Positions 21,526-34,417 of a stretch of 64,000 nucleotides of DNA are shown here, one piece after another. The DNA is from Magnolia sinica. Taxonomy: Eukaryota; Streptophyta; Magnoliopsida; Magnoliales; Magnoliaceae. The first letter of the stretch is position 1, and each line of letters starts with the position of its first letter. The notes under the pieces were generated by a model that saw only the letters and a program-made list of their open reading frames with translations, was not told where the DNA came from and ran no database searches. The translations under genes were made by a program, and so were the position numbers. Location: assembly GCF_029962835.1 (NCBI RefSeq), contig NC_080574.1:41718501-41782500 (forward strand), in the 5' to 3' direction.

Positions 21526-24367
21526 TGTAACGTCCCGTGTTTTCGAAACCCGAGTATATGACTCGTTTTCTAAAAACCCAAGTGTTAACTTTAAAGATAA
21601 CTAAATCCCACATATATTTATTTTTTTCTTATTTCTGTTTCAGAGTAAGCATTTAGGCGGAATATGAACAAATCAAACATAAAGGAAATTGCATATACAT
21701 TCAAATTATACGAACAGTTGCCCATAATGACTTATACAACCGATGCCTCAATGTTAACAATTACAAGAAATACACAATTTAATACATGAAAAATATTAAA
21801 ATGCATATAAACTTAAGCCGCAAGATCGCGCAGCTTCTCTTGGCAGATACAGTCATGTATCTTAACAATTGTACCCTGCTCCTTATCAGTCTAAACATAA
21901 ATATCATTTAAGCCACTTGTACTACCTGTACAGTTATATATTCGATGAATGAGTGGCCAGCTCATTGTGAATTTCACTTAAGATTACATGCCGCCGCATT
22001 AGGTAAGCATAGTTATAAACAAAAAGGCATTCAAAATAATACATGATGCAGTCTTATTAAATGCATGGATGCATGAGTGCACATCAACCAGGGATGATCA
22101 TCCAGTTGGCTTTTAGGCGAAACTCATGCATGTGGCTGGTCACCAGCGAAAGTACATCGTACATACTTAGTGCCAAGCTCACCAAAAGTGGGCCGATAGT
22201 CGGTGGTCTGGGAGCTAGCGAAACAATACCCCAACTAAATTCTAGAGGCACATACTACAGCATCTAGAATTAGCCACCCGTCATCGCCCATATACTATGA
22301 ATGTATGATTAGCCCATCTGATATTATTTCATTTACAACCAGCCAGTTTCATAAAGCTCAAAGGTCACTACGGGGGGTTCATCACCCAGCGTAGGCTGAC
22401 ATCTCAGGGATAGTGTCTCATTCCTACCATACCTGGCTCATGAGACCTCCACCTTAGGATGTTTAATGGAAGCTCATTGACTAGTGGTCAATCATAATTT
22501 AGTATATAGGGTTTACCATCACATGGTTGCACAAAAAAATACATCGAACTTGCATAGGGCAAATATCAAAACTAAGCCACATAGGACAAATATCAAAACT
22601 AAGCCACATAAGACAGTTATCAAAACTATGCGATAAATGACCATCCTCAAAAACCACTTAGACACAACAACCCATGGATGGTAGGCCCACATCAATATTC
22701 CATTTAACACATCATTTAAGTAACCACTAAGTCAAAGGTCCATTATACACACAATCAATCAAGTTACATCCCAAGTATGGGTGTACATTTATAAGTAGGG
22801 TATCTCACTGATTGATGTACCAGTTTAAGTTCTATAAGCAATCCACAAATAATCCACAAGCATGAGAAAATACGCAAGATAAAATTGAGCATGTAATCTA
22901 GCATCCAATTCTAACAACTAGCACATGTAATTATAAGATAAAGATATCAATTATCGACTGAAATTAAAATAAAAACTATCACTTAGGCTAATGAAAAAAT
23001 GGAAAGCTCAAGGGGAAGAATCATCACCTTACAAGTCGATTCACCAACTAATGTCACTAGGAAGTGCGCATGCCCTTAACGTCAAATCCTACTACGAATT
23101 ATAAAATTGTGCGGTTAGATCGAATTTCTACAAACCACTTTTGGTTAAGATTATAACCTAGGTTTTGGATTACTTAGGGTTAGGGTCCTATCATAAAGTT
23201 TAGTTCGATGCTTAGATTTTAGGATTTGAATCATAAATTATTATTATTATTATTGTACAAGGGATCAAATAATATTTATAATAGGAGTATTAATCCATCA
23301 ATATTAATAATGATGATTCATAAGTTGATATTTAAATATACCAATAATATCTAATGTTCTTATAATAACTAATAATCTATTAAATAATAGAGATAATGGA
23401 AATAAAATATTTACTAACAATAATATAATGATGACTAATAATAATATTCATATTAATAATAACTATACTAATCCCATAATGAAAGTGATAATATCTTCTA
23501 GTGATAATAATAATGGCTATCAATACTAAATCTATTCATGATAATATTTAAGGATAGTAAATAAAATATAAATTCTAATAATCATAGTTTTGTTTATAAT
23601 AACTAATACTAATATGAAGAATCAGCCAATGGTTAATCATGCTTAATAATTGCAATAATTATGTTAATATTGACGATAATAATAAACTAAAATAATATGC
23701 TTTGGGGAGGAAAGTTGACTTATGCTAGTTGATTTAGCAACTCGATCCGATGTGATCTAATGTGGCTTGGAGACGAACCCCACCTCTTGACTTGAACCAA
23801 ACTTAGCAATACCTCACCTCCACACTCTTTTTTCTGTTCTTTTCTCTCTTCTTCTCTACTTGTCTAGCTACCCAACTGGTGACCCAAACCTGACTCAGAC
23901 TCAATGTGTTGAGTCTACATGACTTGACAATAAGTTGGACTCACACAAGAATGGACCCAACTCGGTCCATGACTGACTCAAGTCGTGTTGTCGTGGCAAA
24001 TTGCCCCACATGCAATCTCTATTTTTCTCTCTATCCCTATCTCTCTCTATGGACCTCAGCAAAGCCTGGACCAAGCCCAAGCATGGCCCGACCCAGTTGG
24101 ACTCAGTTCCAGTCGAGTTGACTCAGTCCCAACAGAGTTGACTCGCCCCCTCTCTCTCTAGTTTCTCTTCTTCTCTCTTCTTCCTTTCTCTCTTTTCTCT
24201 CACTCTTTTCCTGCTTCTATTCTTCCTTTCTTTCCTGGTGGAATGTCCAGCAGGCCCCTGACTCGATCCAGCTAACTCGACAGCGACTCAGCTTATACTC
24301 CAACCCAAACTCTCCCTCTTTCTCTCTCATCTCTCTTTTCCTTTCCTTCTATTCTCCTCCTTTCTTC

Positions 24368-24488
24368 CTTCTCTCTCTCTCTCTCTCTCTCTCTCTTCTT
24401 TTTTTGATTTCTCTCTTTCCACCATCGCGCGCGCGCCAATATTTCTCTTCCAAAACCCTTCTTCCCTCTTTTCTCCCAAATCCACCCC

Positions 24489-24543
<55 letters not shown>
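24368..24543. repeat. Two CT microsatellites in LTR2
   Basis: CT tracts at about 24368-24396 and 24490-24543. A GCGCGCGCGCC stretch at 24426-24436 lies between them. The long arginine/glutamate open frames on the opposite strand are repeat artefacts. Confidence 0.85.
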
Positions 24544-24547
<4 letters not shown>

Positions 24548-25884
24548 CACTCAAAACCCTACACCAGCAGGTTGTTGGACTAAACCAGACCCAACCTGAC
24601 CTGTACAACCTGACCCGGTGACTCGAGCGGTCGTACCAGTGACTTGGTTGTGCTGAGTTGATGATGCACACACCCACACTCTCTCCATTTCTCTTCCTCT
24701 CTTCTCACCGCTTCTTTCTTCCTTTCTCCTTACATCTCTCTTTAGACTTCCACATGGTCTGGACTCGATTGAAACAACTCAATTCAACCAATGACTCGAG
24801 GTGACTTGGTGCGGCTCAAACGAAGAAGAAGAAGACGGCCATTAATGGCGTCTTTGACATCTCCATTTTTCCCACCAATCTGACCCTTGAAAGCGGTCCA
24901 TATGGACCCTAGGAAGCTTGCAAATAAGCTTCATCGAAGCTTTGAGGAGATTTCATCAACGGGTTCGAAGGTAGGAGGGATATGTGGATTTTCGAGTGCA
25001 ATGGCCAAAAAATGGAGGAGGTGTTCCTGTTGCTCGATCCTTACGCCTTTTATGCTTACCCTAACTCTTCTTAAACCATTGGATTGAACCCAAATGGTCG
25101 AGATATGATCTGTTTGAAACCACTCCCAAAATCGGTCGGTAATCCAAAACCGGTCGTTGTTTTGGTTTGGCTACGAAAGAGAGCCCTAAGTTGAAGGGTT
25201 AGGATTGCTTTGGAATAAACGGTTGAGATAGAGGATGAGGAGCGCACGTGGATTGCCAAGCTGGTAGCAATGGTTCGAAATTTCCATTTTTGAAAAGCAT
25301 TTGTGCTTGCAGGTCCTGTTTGCATCAAAAATCGTGTGCATGCACACATGCTGAATCGTGCGAAACTTATCAAGTTTTGGTCGCATGTGGATCCTCTACC
25401 AAATGGACGGTTTAGATCTCCTATTTGGATGATCATGGTGGGCCACATACGTTGCAAACGTACGCTGTCCGTTCAAACTGGGCTTGGGCATGAATCTGTA
25501 ACGAGAAAGAGGAGTTTCCTCTTTGGGACAGCCCAGCCAAATGCTCTTTAACCAGCATGGTGCATTGCAGGTGTACAACTCTTGTGCACACACGCATATT
25601 GTGTGGGGCCCACAACGATGCCCTAAGAAATCCACTCTGTCCATAAGACTCCATAAGCCTAACTGGGTCATTTAACCAAAGATGCAGTAGACTCAAAGCT
25701 TAGGTGAGCTATACTAACCAAATTACGGTCTTTAAGTCCCGATTACATCGATCCGATGGCTGAATTGACCCGGATCTGACCATCAACGGTCAGAAGGTCC
25801 TAATGGGTCATTTGCATGTTCAAGACTTATTACTATCCAATAATAATATTATTTTTATTTTTATTTTATTTTATTATTATTACA

Positions 25885-25894
<10 letters not shown>

Positions 25895-25934
<40 letters not shown>

Positions 25935-25944
25935 CAGAGAGAGA
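25895..25944. repeat. (TA)n(GA)n compound microsatellite in LTR2
   Basis: A TA run passes directly into GAGAGA. LTR1 has only a short TATATATA at the same position (19180-19190), so the expansion happened after the two LTRs separated. Confidence 0.8.
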
Positions 25945-26699
25945 TTGTCATGTTGTGGTCCCACTCTCTAGGTTATTAGGACTATCCATCTCATGATTTT
26001 ATATTATTAAATATTTAACTATTATTATTATTATTATTACCTATACATTGTTATTTATTTATTTATTATTATTATTATTACGTATACATTGTTATTTATT
26101 TATTTATTATTATTATTATACCTATATGTAAGATGTGGGGCTACTCGTTGTGCATCATTTAACGACATACCCTAATATTAGGGTTACTTTACATTAAAGT
26201 GAGCTACACCACGTGAATCTCTAATTACTAAAACACGGTTCACTGAGCATTCAAACAATCAAATGTTTGGATTGACTAGCATTTTTTTGGAATAATTTTT
26301 TTATTGCAAAAGGGCGAGGCCCCAGTCTATACAGAGGAAAATTTCGGGAGGTCCAACATACAAAAAGAAGTAGGCCCTCCTATCCTGTAAGGAAGCTAGA
26401 AAACCTATATACTAGCCTTCACGAATAGAACCCACTGCTACCCTATCGAGGAAGATGTGACCTTTAGATATAGCAGGTAGAGACTACAAATCATGAAAAA
26501 AGGAGTTAGATTGGTTCAGACTCGCCAGCCTGGCCAACCCGTCGACCACCGCATTTACCTCCCTTGGAATTTGGACAATGCACACATTTAGTCTGCTTCT
26601 CTCCACTTCAATTCTTCGTCTCTAATACCACGAAGGCCATGGGTCTGAAGCAAGACCCGATAACGCTGCAACCACCAAGCTAGAATCACTGGCACGGAC

Positions 26700-27039
26700 T
26701 ATGTTAGAGAACCCCTACCTAGCTGTCATCGAATCTCATCCAACACTGCCCTCATTTTGGCCCTAAAGTTTGTCCCAAATCCATAACCTACCGAAAATGC
26801 AAAAAGCAAATTACCCCTATGATCACAGCCCACAACTCCTCCACCCGACTGGCCTGGGTTACCTCTAACCGCTCCGTTGACGTCAATCTTAACCCACCCC
26901 TGCAGAGGTCTTGTCCATTTCACAATCTGATGGACTGGTTGTCTTGGAGTGAGGAGATTGACGCCCAGTAGACTACAGGTGAGTTGGACCGGCAACTTGA
27001 AGGTTTTAGGCCGTGGCAGCGAATTACCGACGAGGAGAA
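26700..27039 (-). pseudogene. Outer LINE RNase H domain, catalytically dead
   Basis: RNase H removes RNA from the hybrid during retrotransposition. The frame reads WVKIDVNGAVRGNPGQSGGG and then NFRAKMRAVLDE. The usual pattern is a ..VDG.. first aspartate and a RAELRA glutamate. Here they are VNG and RAKMRA, so two of the catalytic acids are gone. The upstream part of this ORF2 lies at 33722 onward, beyond the nested LINE. Confidence 0.8.
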
Positions 27040-27239
27040 CCTAGCAGTAAACCTTTTTTTTTTCTTGAACTTTTTTTTCTATTGATAATCAAACTTTACA
27101 TGTAGATACTTCGGGCACCCCAGAAAGAAAAAGCAGGGGTGCCTATCATAAGGAAGCCACAAATAGCCTCCAACAGAATGATGCAAAGAAACACAAAATC
27201 TATACAACTACACACGAGCCACTCTAAATGTTCCCAATC

Positions 27240-27720
27240 CAACCTTATCTAGGAACAGAAGCCCACGAACCTGGGGAGAAAGAAGTGAAGACTGATCGAA
27301 AACCTGCCCCACCTACCCTTTGCTGTCGTCCCTGGCCATACCATCGGCCGGACTATTCCCTTCCCTCTGAAGAAGTGAAATCCCCAACGAAATCTTCTGC
27401 TCCAGACCCAAGGTTTCCAACGCCGGGGAATAGGAATCTTGCTGGTGAGAAGGTCTGCCACCAGCTTGGAATCAGTCTCCACTTCAATGTTTCGAAGCCC
27501 TCTTTCGAGGCATAGGATCAGACCATCGTAAATAGCCCTGAGCTCCGCTCTATTATTAGTCCTCACCCCATAAGCAGAAAAGAAAGAAAAAATGAAGCTT
27601 CCATCATCCCCTCTGTAGACACCACCCCCTCCTGATAAGCTAGGATTGCCCCTAGCTGATCCATCAACATTGAGCTTGACTCTACCTATGGCAGGCTTAG
27701 CCCATATGATGAGCTGAGAG
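27240..27720 (-). pseudogene. Inner LINE RNase H domain
   Basis: The minus strand reads VKLNVDGSARGNPSLSGGGG, then NRAELRAIYDGL, then EVETDSKLVADLL. The three catalytic acids (D of VDG, E of AELRA, D of ETDSK) are intact. A later EGNSPADGMARD matches the conserved ADxLA end of the domain but lies after a frameshift near 27400. This is the only nuclease domain of the two LINEs whose key acids survive. Confidence 0.8.
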
Positions 27721-28072
27721 AAGCAAGGATGACTGGGGTGGACGTGAATACACTACTCCCTGCCACTCGCTGCCTTCTCCTTGAGCAAGAGAGACGCCCA
27801 CCAATTGATTCGAGCTCTGGATCTGGAAACACTCATCGGAAGATTTTCATGCCTAGCCTCATCCTAGCTCGCCAAAGCTCCCAAAGAATGAGAGTGGGGA
27901 TGATTTTTCTAGTTAAGGGAAGGGAGGAACCCGGAGCTGCTGCCCTATTCCACTGCAACAATCTAGAGTCAACCGTTTAGAAGGGGAGAAAAGCAATGCC
28001 GCAGGCTGCCAAAAAGCTAACCCAGATCTCTCTAGCAATCTGCCCATCCAAAAAGAGGTGCTGGATCGATTC

Positions 28073-28690
28073 CTAATCAGGCCTAGAAGAATTGTTGACT
28101 GCACAGCAAGAGCACCTAGAAGCGATCTGAATCCCTTTATCCTGCACTCGAACATCAACTGGAATGGCTCCCTGCAATAGCTTCCATAGAAATAGGGACA
28201 TCTTGGGTGGAATTAAACTATGCCAGATCCACGAGTACCAGCACTTGGCCGCAAACGAGACTGGATTTCTGTACATCTTCCAAGCCGATCTTGTAGTGAA
28301 AGATCCGGATGGGTCATGCGGCCAGAACCTCTCTACTCTGCTCTCAGCAGTAGCAAAACCTCCTTGAAAAATATGGTTTATAATCTCTTGAGGCAAAAAT
28401 GAGTACACAGATGAAGGAGGAAGAGGGTCAGACTCACTAAGAAAATCACTCACCTTGAGCCGCTGCATGGCCGGCGGAAGGGAACTGACTGCAAACTGCT
28501 GTAGGGGCCCCAGCCTAGTCCAATTTACCATCCATAGGTTCAGATCACCTGAGCCCACCTGCCACTGAATGACGATAGCGAGCATGAGCAGCGAACTTCT
28601 GATCTCCTTCCAAAAAGGAGACGGGCTGAAGCAATGGTCACGTTCTCTTCCACATCTCTTCAGTGCTTGGCCTGAATATGGGAAACCCAT
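28073..28690 (-). pseudogene. Inner LINE ORF2 zf-RVT / thumb region
   Basis: This is the longest clean stretch after RT. It holds the plant LINE zf-RVT signature: a tryptophan-rich WHSLIPPKMSLFLWKLLQGA block, then RCSCC. It links RT to RNase H, probably in nucleic-acid binding. The downstream frame is broken at about 28073 by a stop in the NSSRPD tail. Confidence 0.75.
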
Positions 28691-28884
28691 GGGCCTCCTC
28701 TCTCTTCATACTTGACATTCCAGGCCATCTTCATGCACAACGCTACCAACACTTCTTTCATCTTTCTTACACCCAGACCTCCATCATCAATAAGCCTGGC
28801 TATCATGTTCCACATAAGCCAGTGGCACCTTCTTTTCCCCTCAGCCCAGCCTCAGAAAATTAGAACAAAACAACGCTCCATACT

Positions 28885-30045
28885 TTATACAGTTTGAGCT
28901 GGAATCTTCGTGGCAGCCATGACATGCAGCGGCATACCACCCAACACGTGTTTGATGAGAGTCAGCCTTCCTACTTGGGACAGTAATCTGGATTTCCATC
29001 CACTTACTTTGCATCTGATCTTGTCCATGAGGAGCTGAAACGAGGCTGGTTTAATTCTCCCCTTAACAAGGGGAACTCTCAGATATTGGACGTTCGATCT
29101 GGCTTTAGAAAAGCCCAACGTCCTCTCAACCGATCTGATCCTACCTAGGGTCATCTTGGAGGGGCAGAAGAAGTAACTCTTGCTACAGTTAATCTTCTGT
29201 CTAGAGGTTGCTTGAAAGGAAGATAGAAACGTCTTGACCTAGAGCAACGACTCTCAACTCCCGTTGATGAACAATAGAGTATTATCTGCAAATAGCAAGT
29301 GTGAAATGGGCAGGTAGCTTCGCTAAAGCTTAAACGGCTTGCACCAGCCTCTATCAACCAAAATCTTGAAATTCCAGGAGAAGGCTTCAACGGTGAGAAT
29401 GAAAAGGCTAGGAGATAGAGGATCCCCTTGACGAAGCCTTCTAGATGATTTAAAGAATCCCGCCGCTTCCCCATTTATGAGAATCGAAAACCAGTTGTTC
29501 CCCAAACAAGTTTCCATCAGCTCGATCCATCTTTTTACAAAACCAAACCTCATCATAACCTGTTTGAGAAAGCTCCAATCCACCCTGTCATATGCTTTCT
29601 CTAAGTCTAACTTCAGAATGATATTACCTCCCCTCGCCTCCAACGCCATAGTGATATTCTCGATTATCGACCTACCTTTAACAAATGCTCCTTGTTCCAT
29701 AGAGATCAGCCTTGGGAGAATCTTGCTCAGCCGAGTTGCCAGAATTTTTGCTAGAATTTTGTAGATAACGTTGCAGAGGCTAATCGGCCGGTAATCCACA
29801 AATTTTGAAGTTGCAGGGGACTTTGGGATTAGACAAATCAGAGACGCTGAATAGGCTCTAGGAACCGGGTCTCTAGCTAAGAACGAGTAGGCAGCTTTAT
29901 GAATATCCTTCCCAACTATGTCCCAACATTCCGTGAAAAAGGAAGAGGGAAAGCCATCTAGGCCCAGAGCTCCGTCTTTAAGAATAGCCTTGGCCGCGCC
30001 AATAGTTTCCTGCATTGAGGGAGTGGCAAGCAGGGCTGCATTATC
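28885..30045 (-). pseudogene. Inner LINE reverse transcriptase, FADD mutated
   Basis: The RT begins with DGALGLDGFPSSFF, then YRPISLCNVIYKILAKILA, LISMEQGAFVKGRSI, motif A LKLDLEKAYDRVDW (aspartate intact) and the RQGDPLSPSLF motif B. The frame shifts near 29340. Motif C reads HLLFADNTLLF (about 29245-29285 region), so the second aspartate of the FADD box is asparagine, predicted to abolish polymerisation. The downstream thumb (28885-29154) has VPLVKGRI and RLTLIKHVLGGMPLH. Confidence 0.85.
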
Positions 30046-31340
30046 CTAGCTCGATAGGATAAAGGAAATGACGGAAAGAAAATCAATAGATTGGGACGCT
30101 TGCTCCGCCTGAAAAAGTTTTTCAAAAAACTGAGTCGTTTCTGATTGGATCTGGGCTTGACCCGTGACTGTATTCCCTTCTTCGCCCTTGATGGATTTGA
30201 TCATGGCATGCCTGTTTCTCTCTCGGGCCGTCACAAGAAACAACTTAGTATTCCTATCCCCTTCCTCCAGCCAGGAGTTTCTGGCTTTTTGTTTCCAGAA
30301 AATCTCTTCCATCAACTCAAGCTGAGCCAGCTTTCTCCTGACTGCCATGCTCTCCTGAAACAGGTCCTTAGACATGGAATTCTGCATTCTGCTTTCTACC
30401 TGGACCAACTCGTCCTCCACTGCTTTAACCTGCATAAAGATATTGCCAAATACCTCTTTGTTCCATACTTTTTATAGTTGCTTGGTCTTTTTCAACTTCA
30501 ACTGCACATTAACCATGGGCTGGATGGAGCACTCTCCCTCGCAGGCCTTCTTGATTACCTGTTTAAACAAGTCATGCAGGGTCCACATGCGAAAAAACCA
30601 GAACGGCCTAATGAAAGGCTGAATTTGGGTAGGAAAGGAAATGCGGAGCGGTGCGTGGTCCGAATTAACTCGGGGAAGATGTTCCACCCTAAAATTCGAG
30701 AATTTAGCTCCCCATCTGTCATTCACAAGAATTCTATCTAGCCAGGCCCAAATCCTAGCATTCCCAGCTCTGTTGTTGCTCCACGTGTACCTATTCCCGA
30801 CAAAACCCGCATCCGATAGGCCCGCATTCTGGATAGCATCAGCAAACTCTGATAAACTCAACCTACCAGACACATTCGATCCCCATCTTTCACTAGCTTC
30901 AGCAATCGCAGTAAAATCTCCACCAACCGCCCATGGGACTGATATGTTCCTGCCTATTCTTTCCATCTCAGACCACAACACCCTTCTGAGAATGTAGGAG
31001 CAACAAGCATACACTAAGGACAGCAATACCGGGACCCTGCAATTCTGTAGAGAAATTAACAAAGAAAACATTTGATTTAAACTGGAGTGCACTAAAACAT
31101 TCAAGTGATTGTGAAAGAAGACCCAAATTTTTCCCCTATGCTCAGCATTAGACAGGGAAGATTGGAACCTAAGCTTTAATCCAATAGTTGCCTACCTATC
31201 TTCTCTCGTCATAGGCTCAAGGATTGTTAGAAGCGATAGGTTAAACTTCCTAATCAATTTCTTCAGCGTTCTAATGGTAGGCTAATTTCCTACCCCTCGA
31301 GCATTCCAGACCAAGGCGTTATCCATCCATAATGAATCAT
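30046..31340 (-). pseudogene. Inner LINE endonuclease and linker
   Basis: The apurinic-type endonuclease nicks target DNA. The start reads MDNALVWNARGVGN (about 31335), followed by stops. The main open part (31104-30472) has AVGGDFTAIAEASERWG, RYTWSNNRAGNARIWAWLDR and the catalytic SDHAPL. A coiled-coil-like linker with WKQKARNSWLEEGDRNTKLF (30435-30046) leads into RT. The usual GGDFN is GGDFT here. Confidence 0.8.
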
Positions 31341-31344
31341 GAGT

Positions 31345-33697
31345 TCACGGCCTTCCGTTTCAGCCTATGAAGTCTACAAAACCACTCCCCATTCTCCAAC
31401 AGTCTTACCATCTTCCTGCTTGGCACATTTCTTCTTATCCTGGGAGTAACTTTCCTACCACGGATTCTCTAGCTAGAGATCACTAGACTGGAAGTTGGAC
31501 GATTCAGGGCTAACTGGAGGAGCTCCTGATCCTTAGCTTGTGGCGCATCTATCTTCGCTGGATAGGACAACTCCCCCTGCTAGTCCAACAGGGAAAAGAT
31601 ACCTTGTTTGTTGATTGGTTGATAGCTGCCTGAACGGTCTTCTCTAGAAAAATAAGGGGATAAGTCGACCTCAATGTTACCTTCAATCCTTGGAATGCTC
31701 ACACTTGAAAACTAATTAAGATAGGCCAAGCTCTCCTGGCTAACAGAGTCTCACTGGAGAGGTGAGCAACCTGCTAATCTGGCCCTTGGATTAGATGAGG
31801 AGGCACGCCATCTGAACTTAATGCCAAATCTACCAGGTTCATAGCTCTGCAAGGGCTGAAGCACTGAAGCCAGGGGAGCTTTAGAAGCTGGGGGATCTTC
31901 TGAGGAGATGGGGAAAGACTCAACTACCCTGGAAGAGTTCCCTTGATTCTGTTCCCCTTCAACCAGAGTGAGTTCTCAAAAGCACACGACTACTCCTTGG
32001 AACAAAACTCCTTCTCAGTGGAACCTAAGGAAGAGACAACATTTGCTAAGATCATAGACCTAACTATCCCAGTAGTGTTGGGCGGAAGAAACCTCTGAAT
32101 GCTCCCAGCCGTAGGGGAAGCATGATCAAAGGCTCTAGAGTTGCAGGGATACCAAATTTGGAGCAGCTCACTATGGATTGGGGTGCTCATATCAGAGGAT
32201 TGAGGGGGCTGGGAGAGAGTGGATTTAGGGTGGGAGGATTGGAGGGACTAATAAGGTATTAGAGGGTTTAGGGTTTGATGTTCAGGATGAAAATCAGGGC
32301 AATTAGGGATAGGGACGCAACGAACACCCTATTGGGGGGAAAGACCAGGGGAAATGGAGGAGGCTATGAGGGGGTTTGAAGGGTTGGAGGGGGAGAGTAG
32401 AGCAGTAGAGGAACCTGTAACGTCTAGGAGTTACTCTTTGAGCCATTAGTCTCAGCGACATTAAAGCAAACAGGTGGCAGACTTAATAACTGGGGGCCTC
32501 TTGAATGTGCAAAGGATCGAACGACCCATTCTTTAGTGGATTCTCTTCCTTTACTAGGGGGTACTCTTCCTTTACTCCGGCGAGGGATGGGAGCTTCTTC
32601 ACCTCTCTTAATACGCGGGCTCTCCAAAAAACCTGCTATAAGGAAACACTGACCGTTCACTTTCAGAAGTCTCAAACTGTGAAGGTCCCATCCTGGTTTC
32701 AGCTTAATGTGCACTCTTGTAAACGCCTAAAAGATTCCAAGGATAGTGACACTATCAATCTGGATTACCTCTCCATAGGTTTTGGCTAAACCTTCGATGG
32801 CGGAAGGGAACCAAGCGTGGGCAGGGATGCCCACAAGGCGAATCCAAACACCATGGCTGAGCGAGGTAGCATCCACAGACCAAGATGTTACTCCAGATAA
32901 TCCCAACTGCCTATGCACGACTGAGTCTGATGCAAAATCGGCCATCTCCTGACGAGATTGGAACTTGAGGAGAACTTGCAATGGAGCAATACGAGTGAAA
33001 TCTACCTAGGAAGCTGAGAATCCGGATTTCCGAAATGACACAATCAAATGTGGAATAGAGGTCTCCTTTGCTGAGTAGGCTATCATCGCATAAGCTAGGG
33101 ATTTCAACTAGCTTTCCAACTCTTCCTGATTCGCTTCAATGGAGAGGGGAGATGAAGTGGGACCTGTGGGAGGTGACCCTACGCTATCGAGGGGGTTCCT
33201 ACCCAGAGGGACGGGTTTCCTCACAGCTTCCGTGTAAGGGATGAGGCGCTTGACAGAGGTGGGTTCGGTCAGGCAAACCTGACGATCCGGGTTAGGGGAG
33301 TTCATCTTCTCTTTTGCCCAGGCCATTGAGACTATACAGCCATCGATTCTCCTACCATTAAGGCATTATGCAACATTGAGGGCCTCCTACTCATAGAAGA
33401 ACCTAATGAAAGTGAAACCACGCGACTTCTTCCAGATAGGGTCCCTTAAAACGTATACATCAGCCAGCTTCCTAAATCTCCTGAAAATCTTGGAGAGGTC
33501 CTCTTCAGAAGTATCGAAAGTCAGATTGGCAGCGAAAATGGTGTATGGGGGGCGGCAAAGTCGAGCTTTGCTAGGCGGACCTCTACCCAAGGACGATCTT
33601 CTCTCGCTCCCACTCCTCCATTTTCCTTTCTGAGTGATCAATACATAGCAGTTCTTTTTAAGCTCCACTGAGATAAGGTTACTCTCCTTGTAGACAT
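31345..33697 (-). pseudogene. Inner LINE ORF1: RRM plus DUF4283
   Basis: ORF1 proteins bind LINE RNA. The N-terminus (ATG about 33697) leads into an RNA-recognition motif: TIFAANLTFDTSEEDLSKIF, then SRGFTFIRF and, across two stops, LNGRRIDG (33330-33560). A proline/serine linker follows (33108-33326). Next is a DUF4283-like domain with VWIRLVGIPAHAWFPSAIEG (32727-32981), then a low-complexity region (31345-32714). At least five stops or frameshifts break it. Confidence 0.8.
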
Positions 33698-33721
33698 GTG
33701 AGACTCCTAGCAGTGAACCTT

Positions 33722-34360
33722 AGCAATGATATTAGGCGCTTTCATATCTATGTCTTTAAATTTGGCCCTATTGCGAGCCATCCAAATCTCCCAGATTATG
33801 AAGGTAGGAATGAGCCCCTTCAATAACAGAACTGATTTGGAGGGGGAAGAATTCGTCCACCATTGATTGAGCACATCAGACGCTACAGAGGAGGTGTTAT
33901 GGTTGACAATGAAGGCTTGCCCGAAGTGCTGCCACATCGAGCTAGCAGTCTCTCTCCTAGAGAAGAGGTGGTTTGTCGATTCAACGTCTGGAGACTGATT
34001 CTCAGTACAGCAATGGCACCTAGAACAGAGGGGGACGCCCTTTTTTTGAATGTTTCCATCAACAGGTAACTCACTGAACAACAGTTTCCAGACGTGCAGG
34101 GATAACTTCAGAGGGAGATTTGAGTTCCAAACCCAAATCGCTCAGCGTTTAGAGTCCGCACGAGGCCTGATGGTTTCCCAATCTTGGCCCACCCGAAACT
34201 TCCCATTGTTTATACCTTGCCAGATTTTTATGTCCTTGTTCGACAAGGTGCAGACTCCCTCTGCTCCAACGAGATCAACATTGTGCTGAGGAAGAAAAGT
34301 CGCAACCTGGGTTGGAGAAATCCAGCCCCATGGTCCAGTTACATCCTTCACTTGGAGTTG
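33722..34360 (-). pseudogene. Outer LINE zf-RVT domain
   Basis: It reads GVPLCSRCHCC and TNHLFSRRETASSMWQHFG, then WWTNSS and IIWEIWMARNRAKF, the conserved tail of plant LINE zf-RVT regions. The upstream part contains KIWQGINNGKF (34142-34351). The frame is interrupted at about 34081. At its end the inner LINE separates it from the matching RNase H domain at 26700-27039. Confidence 0.8.
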
Positions 34361-34417
34361 CTATAGATCAGGAGGAATTGGCAAGTCCGTAGCATCCCGA
34401 AGTAAGCCCAACCCTGT

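Larger units (their letters stand above)
27040..33721 (-). mobile_element. Inner LINE (L1-like), near full length
   Basis: A 6.65-kb LINE (27056-33705) inserted into the outer LINE between zf-RVT and RNase H. A 16-bp duplication, CCTAGCAGT(A/G)AACCTT, flanks it at 27040-27055 and 33706-33721. Its poly-A tail is the T-run from 27053. On the minus strand it carries ORF1 (RRM and DUF4283) and ORF2 (endonuclease, RT, zf-RVT, RNase H). The first ATG lies only about 8 bp from the 5' end, so the 5' UTR is missing. Numerous stops make it inactive. Confidence 0.88.
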
